From Reichenbachiella agariperforans (GTDB lineage Bacteria; Bacteroidota; Bacteroidia; Cytophagales; Cyclobacteriaceae), in contig NZ_FRAA01000001.1 of NCBI RefSeq assembly GCF_900142205.1, positions 960,803 through 1,024,802 on the forward strand: DNA of 64,000 nt, in the 5' to 3' direction. Each line of letters opens with the position of its first letter. Positions within the stretch are counted from its first letter, which is position 1. This document shows, in pieces, positions 52,641 to 62,600 of this stretch. Both the position numbers and the translations under genes were made by a program. The notes below the pieces were generated by a model. The model was not told where the DNA came from, ran no database searches, and worked only from the letters and a program-made list of their open reading frames with translations.

Positions 52641-54068
52641 TTATTTTACCACATCTACTTTCATCATGTTCGTTTTGGACTGCCAGTGTAGTGGCATAGC
52701 CGCAGTAGTCACGTAAGTATCTCCTGTTGCCAAATGTCCTTTTTCTTTCAATATCGCTACTAGATCATCGAATGTCTCATCGATAGGTTTCTGCGCATCA
52801 TAGTAGTATACTTTGATACCCCACACTAGATTCAGTGAGTGCAATACTCTCTTATCATCCGTGAAGATATAGATATCAGCCTCAGGTCTGTTTTTTGCTA
52901 AACTCAATCCTGTGTAACCTGACTTGGTCATACCGATGATCGCTTTAGCACCTACAGCTCTACTCAGCCTACATGCCGAGCTCACCAACAGGCTACTAGC
53001 ACCTAAATCCGTTCTACCTGACTCTTCCCATGGCTTGTTGAACACGGCATCAGATGCTTTCTCTATCGCAGAGATACACTTCGCCATGCTACGTACAGAC
53101 TCTACAGGAAATTTACCAGATGCTGACTCTGCAGACAGCATCACAGTATCCGCTCCATCAAAGATCGAATTAGCCACATCATTGGCTTCTGCTCTTGTAG
53201 GTCTAGGGTTATCAGTCATACTTTCTAGCATCTGAGTCGCCACGATCACAGGCTTGCCTAGGTTATTACATTTTTTAACAATGCTCTTTTGGATAGGAGG
53301 TACATCTTCCATCTGAACTTCCACCCCGAGATCACCTCTCGCTACCATGATCGCATCTGTTGCCTCGATGATCTCATCGATATCTGCTACAGCCTCTGGT
53401 TTTTCGATTTTGGCGATGATCTTAGTCGTCTTTCCTTTGCTTGCTATAATCTCACGAAGCTCTTCGATATCCTTCGCATTTCTTACGAATGAGAGCGCTA
53501 CCCAGTCCACATCGTGTTCCAGACCGAACTCTAGATCCTCTCTATCCTTCTCAGTCAATGACGGAGATGAAATAGCCGTATCTGGTAGGTTAATTCCTTT
53601 TCGCGATTTCAAAATCCCACCATGAATCACCTTGGTCACTACTTCCGACCCATTAGTAGACACAACCTCTACTTGAAGATTACCATCATCAATCAAAATA
53701 AAATCACCCTCAGATACATCTGTAGCAAGTGGCTTGTACGTCGTACTCACCTTATCACTAGTACCCACGATATCCTCGGTAATGATAGTCAAGGTCTGAC
53801 CAGAAACAATTTCTGCTCCTCCATTCTCCATCTCACCAATTCTAATCTTAGGACCTTGTAAATCCTGAAGTTTACAAACATTAGTTCCCAACTCTTCGTT
53901 GACCTCATTGATCGTATTGATTCTCTCCAAATGATCTTGGTGAGTGCCATGTGAAAAGTTCAATCTAAAAACATCCGCTCCTGCATGAATGAGTTTCTTG
54001 ATCGTTTCTTTGTCTTCACTCGCTGGCCCTAAAGTAGCGATGATTTTTGCCCTTTTTGATTGCATCAA
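52641..54068 (-). CDS. pyk: Pyruvate kinase
   Basis: 475 residues. It converts phosphoenolpyruvate and ADP to pyruvate and ATP. Motifs: KIIATLGPASEDKETIKKLIHAGADVFRLNFSHG at the N-terminus, the active-site signature KIIAKIEKPEAVADIDEIIEATDAIMVARGDLGVE (catalytic Lys in IEKPE), MLESMTDNPRPTRAEANDVANSIFDGADTVMLSAESA, and a C-terminal regulatory domain. Length is normal. It lies 11 bp after the IPExxxVDY-type gene, an arrangement common in Bacteroidota, so the two form one transcript. Confidence 0.97.
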   Translation of the reverse strand: MMQSKRAKIIATLGPASEDKETIKKLIHAGADVFRLNFSHGTHQDHLERINTINEVNEELGTNVCKLQDLQGPKIRIGEMENGGAEIVSGQTLTIITEDIVGTSDKVSTTYKPLATDVSEGDFILIDDGNLQVEVVSTNGSEVVTKVIHGGILKSRKGINLPDTAISSPSLTEKDREDLEFGLEHDVDWVALSFVRNAKDIEELREIIASKGKTTKIIAKIEKPEAVADIDEIIEATDAIMVARGDLGVEVQMEDVPPIQKSIVKKCNNLGKPVIVATQMLESMTDNPRPTRAEANDVANSIFDGADTVMLSAESASGKFPVESVRSMAKCISAIEKASDAVFNKPWEESGRTDLGASSLLVSSACRLSRAVGAKAIIGMTKSGYTGLSLAKNRPEADIYIFTDDKRVLHSLNLVWGIKVYYYDAQKPIDETFDDLVAILKEKGHLATGDTYVTTAAMPLHWQSKTNMMKVDVVK

Positions 54069-54079
54069 TTACTGTTTAG

Positions 54080-54517
54080 TTAAAATAAAAAACTCTCCTT
54101 TTCCTTAATTTTATTGACGTCTAACTTGACCAAGGAATCTATTTTAGCTGCATTCCTCAGCTGGGTAAAGACAGTACTTAAATCCGAAGCTTCTTCAAAC
54201 TCCTCTATCTTCAATAAGTAGTCAAAAGTTCCAAGTGACGGAACAAGTAGTTTTTGGGTCCCTGTTGGTCCGGGAATCAGGACATTCGACAATAGAGCGT
54301 ATCGCAACAGATCGTCTTCAAACTGATAGTTAGATACACGAATCACACCTTGATTTTTCATCTCTATTTCTAAATCCGATTCCTTTTTCAATACGATCCC
54401 AAGTGCTTGATTAACAGCCCATGAAACCGTATATTCTTTGGATTTTGAAATTATTCCTATCAAGTGAAAGTCGTAACGATAATCTGTTCTCAACTTTAGC
54501 TTTTTCACTCTGGACAT
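54080..54517 (-). CDS. IPExxxVDY-family protein
   Basis: 145 residues, cytoplasmic, no membrane segments. The C-terminal half has VPSLGTFDYLLKIEEF, which corresponds to the IPExxxVDY motif that names the family, here in a VPSxGTFDY variant. The N-terminal KKLKLRTDYRYDFHLIGIISKSKEYTVSWAVNQALGI is also typical. Members are found almost only in Bacteroidota, usually just upstream of pyk as here, with no known biochemical role. The motif departs from the name at I, E and V, so key residues are not strictly kept. Confidence 0.82.
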   Translation of the reverse strand: MSRVKKLKLRTDYRYDFHLIGIISKSKEYTVSWAVNQALGIVLKKESDLEIEMKNQGVIRVSNYQFEDDLLRYALLSNVLIPGPTGTQKLLVPSLGTFDYLLKIEEFEEASDLSTVFTQLRNAAKIDSLVKLDVNKIKEKESFLF

Positions 54518-54666
54518 AATTGAGATTCAAAAGTGTTAACAATTTCAACAATATCAAACTTTCGTTGAAGATATTAATATTAGAATAAGCTTTTATTGAT
54601 AATCCGTACACTGAAGCATCTAGCCCTCCATAAAAACTACGTAAACATACCTAGTTCAACGACTCG

Positions 54667-55167
54667 CTATTTTGGTTCTCCTAAGGGCAGTTTAACCAAC
54701 TGAATGGCCAATAGAGAAAGTAAACAATACGTAGAAAAATAGAAGAATCCACTGAGCAGTTCAGCCTCGATAAAACCGTTCGATTGTGAAGACAAAAACG
54801 CCATAAAAACCCCAACAACAAAGACATCTGCCATGGACCATTTACCTATCGCATGGACTAGTTTGAATAGTTTAATTTTCAGTCCAAATTGCTTAACCAG
54901 CAAGACAGAAACAACTACTACACCCTTGACTATAGGCACGACAATACTGAATAATAAAATCAACATCGCTACAAAACGATTGTTACTACTATACAACGTA
55001 TCAATGGTTTGCAAAACACTCTGTGATTGGTCAAGAAAATAGGTCTTACCTAATATAGGTAGTTCGGTAGATACAGTAATGTTCAACATCGGAAAAGTGA
55101 GCCCTGGATAGAGTATAACCAAAGAGACAATGGTAAGGAAAAGAGCTACTATATTTCTTGCGAGCAT
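54667..55167 (-). CDS. PqiA-like paraquat-inducible membrane protein
   Basis: 166 residues with about four transmembrane helices. The segment ALFLTIVSLVILYPGLTFPML and the signature KLVHAIGKWSMADVFVVGVFMAFL match the integral-membrane PqiA domain. E. coli PqiA has two such domains and works with PqiB/PqiC in lipid movement across the envelope; this protein has only one and no zinc-ribbon cysteines. No MCE-domain partner is in the window. The start is the first Met, directly before the hydrophobic helix. It stands alone and upstream of the flavoprotein gene in the opposite direction. Confidence 0.82.
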   Translation of the reverse strand: MLARNIVALFLTIVSLVILYPGLTFPMLNITVSTELPILGKTYFLDQSQSVLQTIDTLYSSNNRFVAMLILLFSIVVPIVKGVVVVSVLLVKQFGLKIKLFKLVHAIGKWSMADVFVVGVFMAFLSSQSNGFIEAELLSGFFYFSTYCLLSLLAIQLVKLPLGEPK

Positions 55168-55330
55168 ATGAATCGGGCTACGTTTATAACCACAATAATA
55201 ACTAATATAAGAATAATCCTAGTGTGATCTGACAGGAATCAATAAGCCCTAATTTCGTTCCAGAAATTGGGAATATTTACTTAATATTAAGTTCAACCAG
55301 CAATCTATCAACCTAAACCAAACAACTCGA

Positions 55331-56818
55331 ATGGAGAAATATGATGTCTGTGTAATTGGAGGAGGGCCAGCAGGATACGCTGCGGCTATGAGAGCTGTAG
55401 ATTTCAAAAAAAAGGTACTTCTAATAGAAAAAAATAAAATAGGTGGTGCAGGAATACAAAATGGTGCACTGTCTAGTAAAACATGGTGGGAGTTATCCAG
55501 AGAAGCCTACGCTCTTCGGGTACATTGCAAATCCACCAACGTCCCTAGTCCCGACCACAATTTTCAGATTCTCAAATCAGAAGTAGACAAAGCTGTAGGC
55601 AAACGCCGCGACCTTCTCGAGCATCACATGCACAACATCAACCTCAACAGTCAAGGGGAGTATTTCCACTATGTACAAGGAATCGGAAAAGTGGTCGGCA
55701 ATACGGTCGTATCTATCAAAAAACTAGAAGGAGAAGATATAGAAATCGAGGCAGACAATATCATACTCGCCACTGGTAGTCGACCTAGAAAACTCGACAA
55801 CATACCCATAGATGAAGAAACTATTCTGACCAGTGATGGTATCGAAAACCTAAAAAGCTTCCCTAAAAGTATCGTAATCGTCGGTGCGGGAGTGATTGGA
55901 TGTGAGTTTGCTACCATCTTCTCCAACTTTGGACAGACCAAAGTTCACATGATAGACAAAGGAAACCGGATTCTTCCCTTTGAAGATTCGGACATTGTTG
56001 ACATCATAGAAAGCAACCTGGAGAGCAAAGAAGTACTCATACATCGCAACTCTCAGCTCGTGGACATGAAAATTGAAAACGGCATGGTGGTCTACACACT
56101 GGAGTACAACAATGGGTCCAGAGAAATCTTCCATGTAGAAAAAGCACTCGTATCAGTAGGCCGAGTTCCTAACTACGAAAATCTAATCTCTGGGTCGGTC
56201 AAAATCAACAAAGACAACAAGGGCATCATCGATGACCTTACCCAAACCTCCATCCCAAACATCTTCGCTGTAGGTGATATAACTGCTGATATCGCATTGG
56301 TAAACGTAGGAGAGCTAGAAGGCCGCTATGCCATCGAAAAAATATTTGGAGAACCTGAACGACCGCTCATCTACGAAAACATCTCTACGATCATGTTCTT
56401 AGCACCTGAAGTCGCAGGCGTAGGTCTCAATGAGGTCAAAGCCCGCGAACTAGGGATATCCTACAAGGTCGTTTGTTTAGATTATAGCTGTATATCACGC
56501 GCTATTGCAATGAGAAATACTGATGGGTTCATGAAAATTATTGTATCTAACGATGAAGAAATGAGGGTACTAGGTATGCGAGTAGTCGGCGAACACGCCT
56601 CTAGCTCTATCGAAGCAGTTGCGCTATTAATATCCATGGGAAAAGGTATCGGGGAGTTGGCAGAACTGATCCACCCTCATCCCTCTATCATAGAAGGTAT
56701 CCAAGAGTGCGTACGTATGCTACTCAATAAATCCATGCTCAAACCAGGCGTCCTCCGCCAAGCGATGCGCTGCGCCAGTTACCACAATGGAGAATTGAAA
56801 AACGTAGAATTCATTTAA
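55331..56818 (+). CDS. Dihydrolipoamide-dehydrogenase-like flavoprotein lacking the redox cysteines
   Basis: 495 residues with the class I pyridine nucleotide-disulfide oxidoreductase plan. The FAD motif is VIGGGPAGYAAA (8-19), the NAD(P) motif is IVIVGAGVIGCEFA, and FAVGDI is near 315. The C-terminal dimerisation domain has the LIHPHPSIIEG His-Glu region. The redox-active CxxxxC is replaced: GGAGIQNGALSSK has Gly41 and Ala46 where Cys would be. It therefore cannot run the disulfide reaction and more likely resembles soluble transhydrogenase-type or other NAD(P)H-dependent members. No 2-oxoacid dehydrogenase genes are nearby. A shared terminator follows. Confidence 0.85.
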   Translation: MEKYDVCVIGGGPAGYAAAMRAVDFKKKVLLIEKNKIGGAGIQNGALSSKTWWELSREAYALRVHCKSTNVPSPDHNFQILKSEVDKAVGKRRDLLEHHMHNINLNSQGEYFHYVQGIGKVVGNTVVSIKKLEGEDIEIEADNIILATGSRPRKLDNIPIDEETILTSDGIENLKSFPKSIVIVGAGVIGCEFATIFSNFGQTKVHMIDKGNRILPFEDSDIVDIIESNLESKEVLIHRNSQLVDMKIENGMVVYTLEYNNGSREIFHVEKALVSVGRVPNYENLISGSVKINKDNKGIIDDLTQTSIPNIFAVGDITADIALVNVGELEGRYAIEKIFGEPERPLIYENISTIMFLAPEVAGVGLNEVKARELGISYKVVCLDYSCISRAIAMRNTDGFMKIIVSNDEEMRVLGMRVVGEHASSSIEAVALLISMGKGIGELAELIHPHPSIIEGIQECVRMLLNKSMLKPGVLRQAMRCASYHNGELKNVEFI

Positions 56819-56839
56819 CACATTTACCATGTGTGTTAA

Positions 56840-56880
56840 AACAAAAGGGGCTGAATTCAAGAATTCAGCCCCTTTTGTTT
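56840..56880. terminator. Bidirectional Rho-independent terminator
   Basis: AACAAAAGGGGCTGAATTC pairs perfectly with GAATTCAGCCCCTTTTGTT around a two-base loop (AA at 56859-56860). Both strands end in T-rich tails, so it serves the convergent flavoprotein and SiaB-like genes. Confidence 0.9.
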
Positions 56881-56896
56881 ATTATTTTGTTAATTC

Positions 56897-57574
56897 CTAC
56901 ACCCTATTAATTTTGATCTGAAAAGTAAAATAAGAATATTCACTATTGACCTTATCAAACTTATAATTGAGTTTCTCTCCTGTCTTACGAGCCAACTGTA
57001 TGAGCCCCAGCCCTGCCGTACCTTTATCCGAAAACTGACCATTACTCAATGTTTCCTTGTACAACGCTCTCAATCCATCTTTATCCGTCGTATTGACCTC
57101 ATCGATTTTGGCTTTTAGGTCGTAAGTATTTTTTGTAGGAATAAAATTACCCGTAAGGATATTATAATATTTTTCTTTAGCTAAAACAGTAATCAATCCA
57201 GATTTAGCATCATGCTCTGACACCCCTTCGAACTGCCCCTTGATCTCATCCATATGATGATAGAGATTATGAACCACTTCTACAGCCGCGCTATAAAACA
57301 GCTTTTGCACCTTCTTGTCAGACTCTACCTGAGCGACCTTTCTATCCAAAGTTTCTATCACAGAAGTCACCAAGTCGAAAGTAATAGCTCCCTTATACAT
57401 CAATAGGATATTCTCATTATATATCTTATTGTATAAATCGAAATCATTAACATCCTTGACCTGCTTACTTGACTTAGTCTCTTTATTTGCCTGATCGATC
57501 ATTTCTGTCTTTTTGGTTTGTTCCTCTTTCCATTCATCAAACGCACCTAATATCTGTTTTGATAGTTGATTCAT
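56897..57574 (-). CDS. SiaB-like protein kinase family protein
   Basis: 225 residues, no signal peptide or membrane segment. The N-terminal ~35 residues are highly charged. The remainder looks like a GHKL-type ATPase fold of the SiaB group: YKGAITFDLVTSVIETLDRKV, an N-box-like AVEVVHNLYHHMDEI (Asn in the helix), and a G-box-like GTAGLGLIQLARKTGEKLNYKF. SiaB is a kinase that phosphorylates an anti-sigma-antagonist-like protein (SiaC) in the Pseudomonas SiaABCD pathway. No SiaC-like or phosphatase gene is in the window. It is divergent from the periplasmic-sensor histidine kinase at 57738. Confidence 0.75.
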   Translation of the reverse strand: MNQLSKQILGAFDEWKEEQTKKTEMIDQANKETKSSKQVKDVNDFDLYNKIYNENILLMYKGAITFDLVTSVIETLDRKVAQVESDKKVQKLFYSAAVEVVHNLYHHMDEIKGQFEGVSEHDAKSGLITVLAKEKYYNILTGNFIPTKNTYDLKAKIDEVNTTDKDGLRALYKETLSNGQFSDKGTAGLGLIQLARKTGEKLNYKFDKVNSEYSYFTFQIKINRV

Positions 57575-57737
57575 AATCGAATGAAAGCAAATCCCACTTT
57601 CCTTTAAAAGTACAAAAATATAATATTATTCTCTAAATAATCAAAAAGTTTAAAAAAGCAGAGACAGATACTTCATAGTAGTTTCAAAATTTGACTTAAT
57701 TACAAATCTTCCTTGACATAATACATATCTTTAGACC

Positions 57738-59531
57738 GTGATAAAGAGTCCAAACATAATCTGGCTAACTGCCTTCCTTATTGCGTATTCCTTTTTGTCG
57801 AGCGGGTCAGACCTATCTTGGGAGACTTTTCAGAAAAACGAACAGGGCGAAATCACGATCTACTACCGGAATACTGACCCCTTCTTAATCGTTCACGAAA
57901 ATGGCACGTTACGCGGGCTCGAGTACGAGATGCTGGTAGGATTCAAATACTACCTTCAGAATAAATACGGTTATAATCTTAAATTAAATTGGAAGAAAAA
58001 AAACAACTTCAGAGAAATCTATGCCTACATCCGAGACAGCTCGCAGATAGGTGACCTGGGGCTAGACATCATCTCCAAAATCCCTGAAAGAGAAAAAGAA
58101 GTGAAGTTTTCAGTCCCCTATTTCCCTGACATACAAGTATTCATTACCAATCGAAAAGCTCCCACCCTCACCTCTAGAAAAGACTTCTCTACGCTGTTCA
58201 GTGAATATCAAGGCATAGCAGTACCAGCTACTACCTATGATATCTATCTGAGAGAGCTACGTGACAAACATAATGTGGACTTTAACATCACTCATATCAA
58301 CTCCAGCAATGACATCATCCAGACTATTGCTACCAATGCAAACACCTTTGGTTACGTAGATTTACCGAGTTACATCTTGGCTCTCAATAAAAACCAAAAT
58401 ATCAAAAGACAAAATCTTTTATCAAAAAAAGGGTTTGGCTATTGCCTCATTTTTAATATAAATAGTGACTGGCATACCCCATTCAATGAATACCTAGCTA
58501 GTGAGGAATTTGAGATCCTAAAAACCAAAGGGATACGAAAGTACTTGGGTGATGATGTCAACCAGCTAATCCACTCTATCGCAGAAGGCGAAAATGAGGA
58601 CGTAGTACTATTGCAAGAAGAGAAAAAATTCATAAATCATGAATTGGATGAAAAAGAAAAACAAGCCGCAGAGCAAAATCACGTACAAAACATCCTACTC
58701 ATATCTATAGTTCTGGTTCTCACCATCGCATATTTCCTCTACAATAGCAATCGTGTAAAATCTAAAGCAAATGAGATTCTAACCAAACACCGCCAGATGA
58801 TAGAGCAACAAAACATATTACTCTCACGGCGAAATGAAGAACTCGTTAGTCGAGATGAAGAAAAAAACAACTTCATCCACATCCTCTCCCATGACTTGAG
58901 AGCACCGATCAATAATATCACAGGGCTATCTCAAATCCTGACAATGAGTAAAGAAGACCTCAATGCGGATCAACTGCGAATGATCGAACATATCGCTACC
59001 GAGTCCAGTCGTCTCAATAAAATGGTCACACGCATACTAGATATTGAAAAAATAGAATCGAAAACTTCCGAACAGTTCGAACGGATTAACTTGAGTCAGA
59101 TTCTACTCCATGTCATAGGTAACTATCAAACCCAAGCGTTATCCAAAAAAATTGAAATCGTCACTGATTTGGCGAATGAAATAGCAGTCTTGGGAGACGA
59201 ACAATACCTATTCCATGTATTTGAAAACCTTCTATCTAATGCCATTAAATTTTCACCGCACGGCAAAAAAGTATATGTAAACCTAGTTGCGCAAAACCAC
59301 CTAGCCATTGCGAACATTTCAGATGAAGGCCCCGGTATGACCGCTTCGGATCAGCAGAATATGTTTAAAAAATTCCAAGTACTGACTGCAAAAGCAACCG
59401 CAGGCGAACGATCCACAGGTCTTGGCCTCTCCATAGTGGATAAGTACATTGGTCTTCTCGGAGGAGAACTAAGTTGCGACTCTGAACCCAATAAGGGCAC
59501 TACATTTACAGTTAAGTTGAGTCTAGTATAA
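57738..59531 (+). CDS. Histidine kinase with periplasmic solute-binding sensor domain
   Basis: 597 residues from a GTG at 57738. The signal segment is followed by a type-2 solute-binding domain (SBP_bac_3-like, ~38-270: ITIYYRNTDPFLIVHENGTLRGLEYEMLVGF). A transmembrane helix at ~318-336 (LLISIVLVLTIAYFLYN) leads to a short coiled coil. The kinase core has the H-box SHDLRAPINN with His385, N-box FENLLSNAIKFS, G1 DEGPGM and G2 GLGLSIV. No receiver domain is fused and no response regulator lies beside it, so it is an orphan hybridless sensor. The periplasmic domain should bind a small solute and switch the kinase. Confidence 0.92.
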   Translation: MIKSPNIIWLTAFLIAYSFLSSGSDLSWETFQKNEQGEITIYYRNTDPFLIVHENGTLRGLEYEMLVGFKYYLQNKYGYNLKLNWKKKNNFREIYAYIRDSSQIGDLGLDIISKIPEREKEVKFSVPYFPDIQVFITNRKAPTLTSRKDFSTLFSEYQGIAVPATTYDIYLRELRDKHNVDFNITHINSSNDIIQTIATNANTFGYVDLPSYILALNKNQNIKRQNLLSKKGFGYCLIFNINSDWHTPFNEYLASEEFEILKTKGIRKYLGDDVNQLIHSIAEGENEDVVLLQEEKKFINHELDEKEKQAAEQNHVQNILLISIVLVLTIAYFLYNSNRVKSKANEILTKHRQMIEQQNILLSRRNEELVSRDEEKNNFIHILSHDLRAPINNITGLSQILTMSKEDLNADQLRMIEHIATESSRLNKMVTRILDIEKIESKTSEQFERINLSQILLHVIGNYQTQALSKKIEIVTDLANEIAVLGDEQYLFHVFENLLSNAIKFSPHGKKVYVNLVAQNHLAIANISDEGPGMTASDQQNMFKKFQVLTAKATAGERSTGLGLSIVDKYIGLLGGELSCDSEPNKGTTFTVKLSLV

Positions 59532-59591
59532 ACCGCTTCTAAAGGCTAAACTAGACCACTCATTAGACCCATTTTCGACAAAAATGAACAT

Positions 59592-59619
59592 AAAAAAAAC
59601 GAAGGACATGAGTCCCTCG
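59592..59619 (-). terminator. Rho-independent terminator of the RND efflux operon
   Basis: On the minus strand CGAGGGAC pairs with GTCCTTCG (one G-U pair) over a 4-base loop, followed by eight T. It lies 26 bp past the RND permease stop. Confidence 0.75.
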
Positions 59620-59644
59620 CTTTACATTATATCAATTTTAAAAT

Positions 59645-62600
59645 CTACGCTCGCTTTACTCGTCTCGTGTAAAACCAGAATTTCATCCTATAAACTATCG
59701 TAAACAACACCGGTACAATGATCAGCGTCAAGAATGTCGCTACGATCAAACCAAAGATCACCGTCCAAGCCAATGGTCCCCAGAAGATCACATTGTCTCC
59801 TCCCATGTAGATATGAGGATTGAACTCCGTAAACAATGCAAAGAAGTCAATATTGAGTCCTATGGCCAATGGCACCAACCCAAGCACGGTCGTGATGGCA
59901 GTCAACAATACAGGGCGCAACCTCGCTTTCCCACCTTTGACTACTGCCTTCTTCACTTCAGCTTTGGAGAGATATTCTTCCTTCGGCATGTTCAGCTCGT
60001 CCTTTCTCCTATCGATGAGCAGCTGTGTATAATCAAGTAGCACTACGCCATTGTTCACCACGATACCTGCGAGAGAGATGATCCCCATCATGGTCATCAT
60101 GATCACAAATGACCACCCCGTGATGATCAATCCTCCAAACACGCCTATGAAACTCAAAAAGATGGCAACCATAATGATCGCTGGCTTGGAAACACCCCCG
60201 AATTGGAAAATCAAAATCAGCATAATCAATCCGAGCCCTGTAAAGAACGCCCCCACCAAGAAGGTCATTTGCTTGTTTTGCTCCTCGAGCTGTCCTGTAT
60301 AGTCTATGCGTACCCCCTCAGGCAGCTCAGTGAAACTCGCCATTTCATCACGAATCTCTGACACGATCGCACCAGCATCAGTAAAGCCCGGCTTCAACCC
60401 AGAATATACCGTCACCACACGACGCGTATCTCTACGCTTGATCGCACTGAAAGCAGAGGTATTGCGATGCGAAGCTATGGTCGATAGCGGCACTTCTTTC
60501 AACTGTCCCGAAGACTGATCTCTGAAGATGATGTTCTGATTGAACAACGCACTCGTATTGTATCTCAAATCCTCGTTGAAGCGCACATTGATATCATAGT
60601 CATCGCCGTATTTCTTGTAGACACCAGCCTTCTCGCCGAACAATGATCGTCTCAACTGACTCCCTACTTGGCCTACTGCCACGCCCAATTCTCCAGCTTT
60701 TTTACGATCTACATCTACGACCATCGAAGGCTTGTCCTTGTTTACGTCAATTTTGAGTTCTTCTATCCCATCGATATTTTTCTCATTGATGAAATTCCTC
60801 ATTTTCTCTGCAGTGACGATCAGCTCATCATAGTCCTTGCCATCTATCTCGATATTGATCGGGTATCCTGCAGGTGGGCCAGAGGCCTCTTTCTCTACAG
60901 AGATAGCTACTCCAGGGTAGACCCCTGTCAATCCTGCTTGGACCTTCTGTCTCAACTCCTCCGTATCTTTGCCTCGGCGGTACTTGTACTCACGCATCGA
61001 AGCGGTGATTTTGCCACGGTGAGGCATCTCTGCCGCTGAACCACCGTCGGTCTGTGGATTTCCTGCTCCTTCGCCCACCTGAGAGACTGCAGACTCCACT
61101 AGGAAATTGTCCCCATTTTCATCCAAGTACTCCTCGGCATTGAGGATAGAGTACATCTTCTCTTCTATCTCTTTGGTGATCTGGTTCGTCTTTTCGATCG
61201 CTGTACCCTGAGGATACTCGATGTAGACGATGATCTGGTTCGGCACATTGTCCGGGAAGAACTCAATTTTGGTTCTCCCTCCTCCTACTGACATCCCAAA
61301 AAACACGAACGAAGCAATGAGCAAAATAAAAGTTGCTCCGAAGTACCAGTATACATTGTTTCCTCTTACCGCTTTGAGCAGTTGCTTTTCGTAGAAATTC
61401 TCGAATTTGACCAACGCACTTCTCTGAAACTTATTCGCCAATCGCTTGATCGCATATTTGTAGACCCAAAACAATATCGCCGTGAATATCATCAGCGTAC
61501 CCAAGCCACGCGCATCACCTCCCACGATCATGATGAATGTACCAAACCCAACCAGAATAATCGTCAAGCGAATGAGGCTCTTGAGGCTCAATTCTTTGTC
61601 GCCTATTTCCATAAACTTGGAAACCAACATGGAGTTCATGAATACCGCCACAAATAGGGACGAGCCCAACACGACCGACAAGGTAATCGGGAAGTACTTC
61701 ATAAACTGCCCAAATATCCCAGGCCACAGTCCGAGCGGAACAAAAGCCGCCACCGTAGTAGCAGTAGATATGATGATCGGAAAGGCAATCTCTCCAATAC
61801 CCACTTTGGTCGCTTGGATTCGAGACATCCCTTCTTCTTCCATCAGACGGTAGACGTTTTCGACTACCACGATCCCGTTATCAACAAGCATCCCTAGTCC
61901 CATGATGAGACCAAAAAGTATCATCGTATTGAGTGTGTAACCCATGAGATTGAGGATCATGAACGACATGAACATCGACATAGGGATCGCAAACCCGACA
62001 AACAAGGCATTGCGAAAACCTAAGAAGAACATCAGTACAACAACCACTAGTAGAATACCAAATATGATGTTGTTGACCAGGTCCTCTACTTGATTGAGCG
62101 TACGAGGGGCCGAATCGTTCGACACAGTGACCGTCAAGTCATGTGGAAAGTAATTTTCCCGTGCATCTTGGAGTATCAATTTGATTTCGTCTGCTGCGTG
62201 AATCATGTTTTTTCCTGCACGCTTTTTGACATCTAGCATCACTACGCTGTGACCAAATTCACGAGCATATGTCGTTTTATCTTCTTCTTTAAAACTGACT
62301 TTGGCCACATCTTTTAGGTACACGGGTGAGTTCTTCTCCGTCTTCACGACGAAGTTTTCCAACTCCATAGGGTTGTCGATTTCACCAATGATGCGAATGG
62401 TACGGCGCTGACCACTGGTTTTGATATTCCCGGCAGAGAGCGTCATGTTTCCATTTCGAATAGTATTGAGTACATCATCGAAACTCACCTTGGCAGCCAT
62501 CATTTTGAAAATATCGACCGCTACTTCTACTTCTTTCTCTTGTGCCCCACGGATATCTACCCCTTTGATCTCGGGCAAATTTTCGATCTCATCCTCGAGG

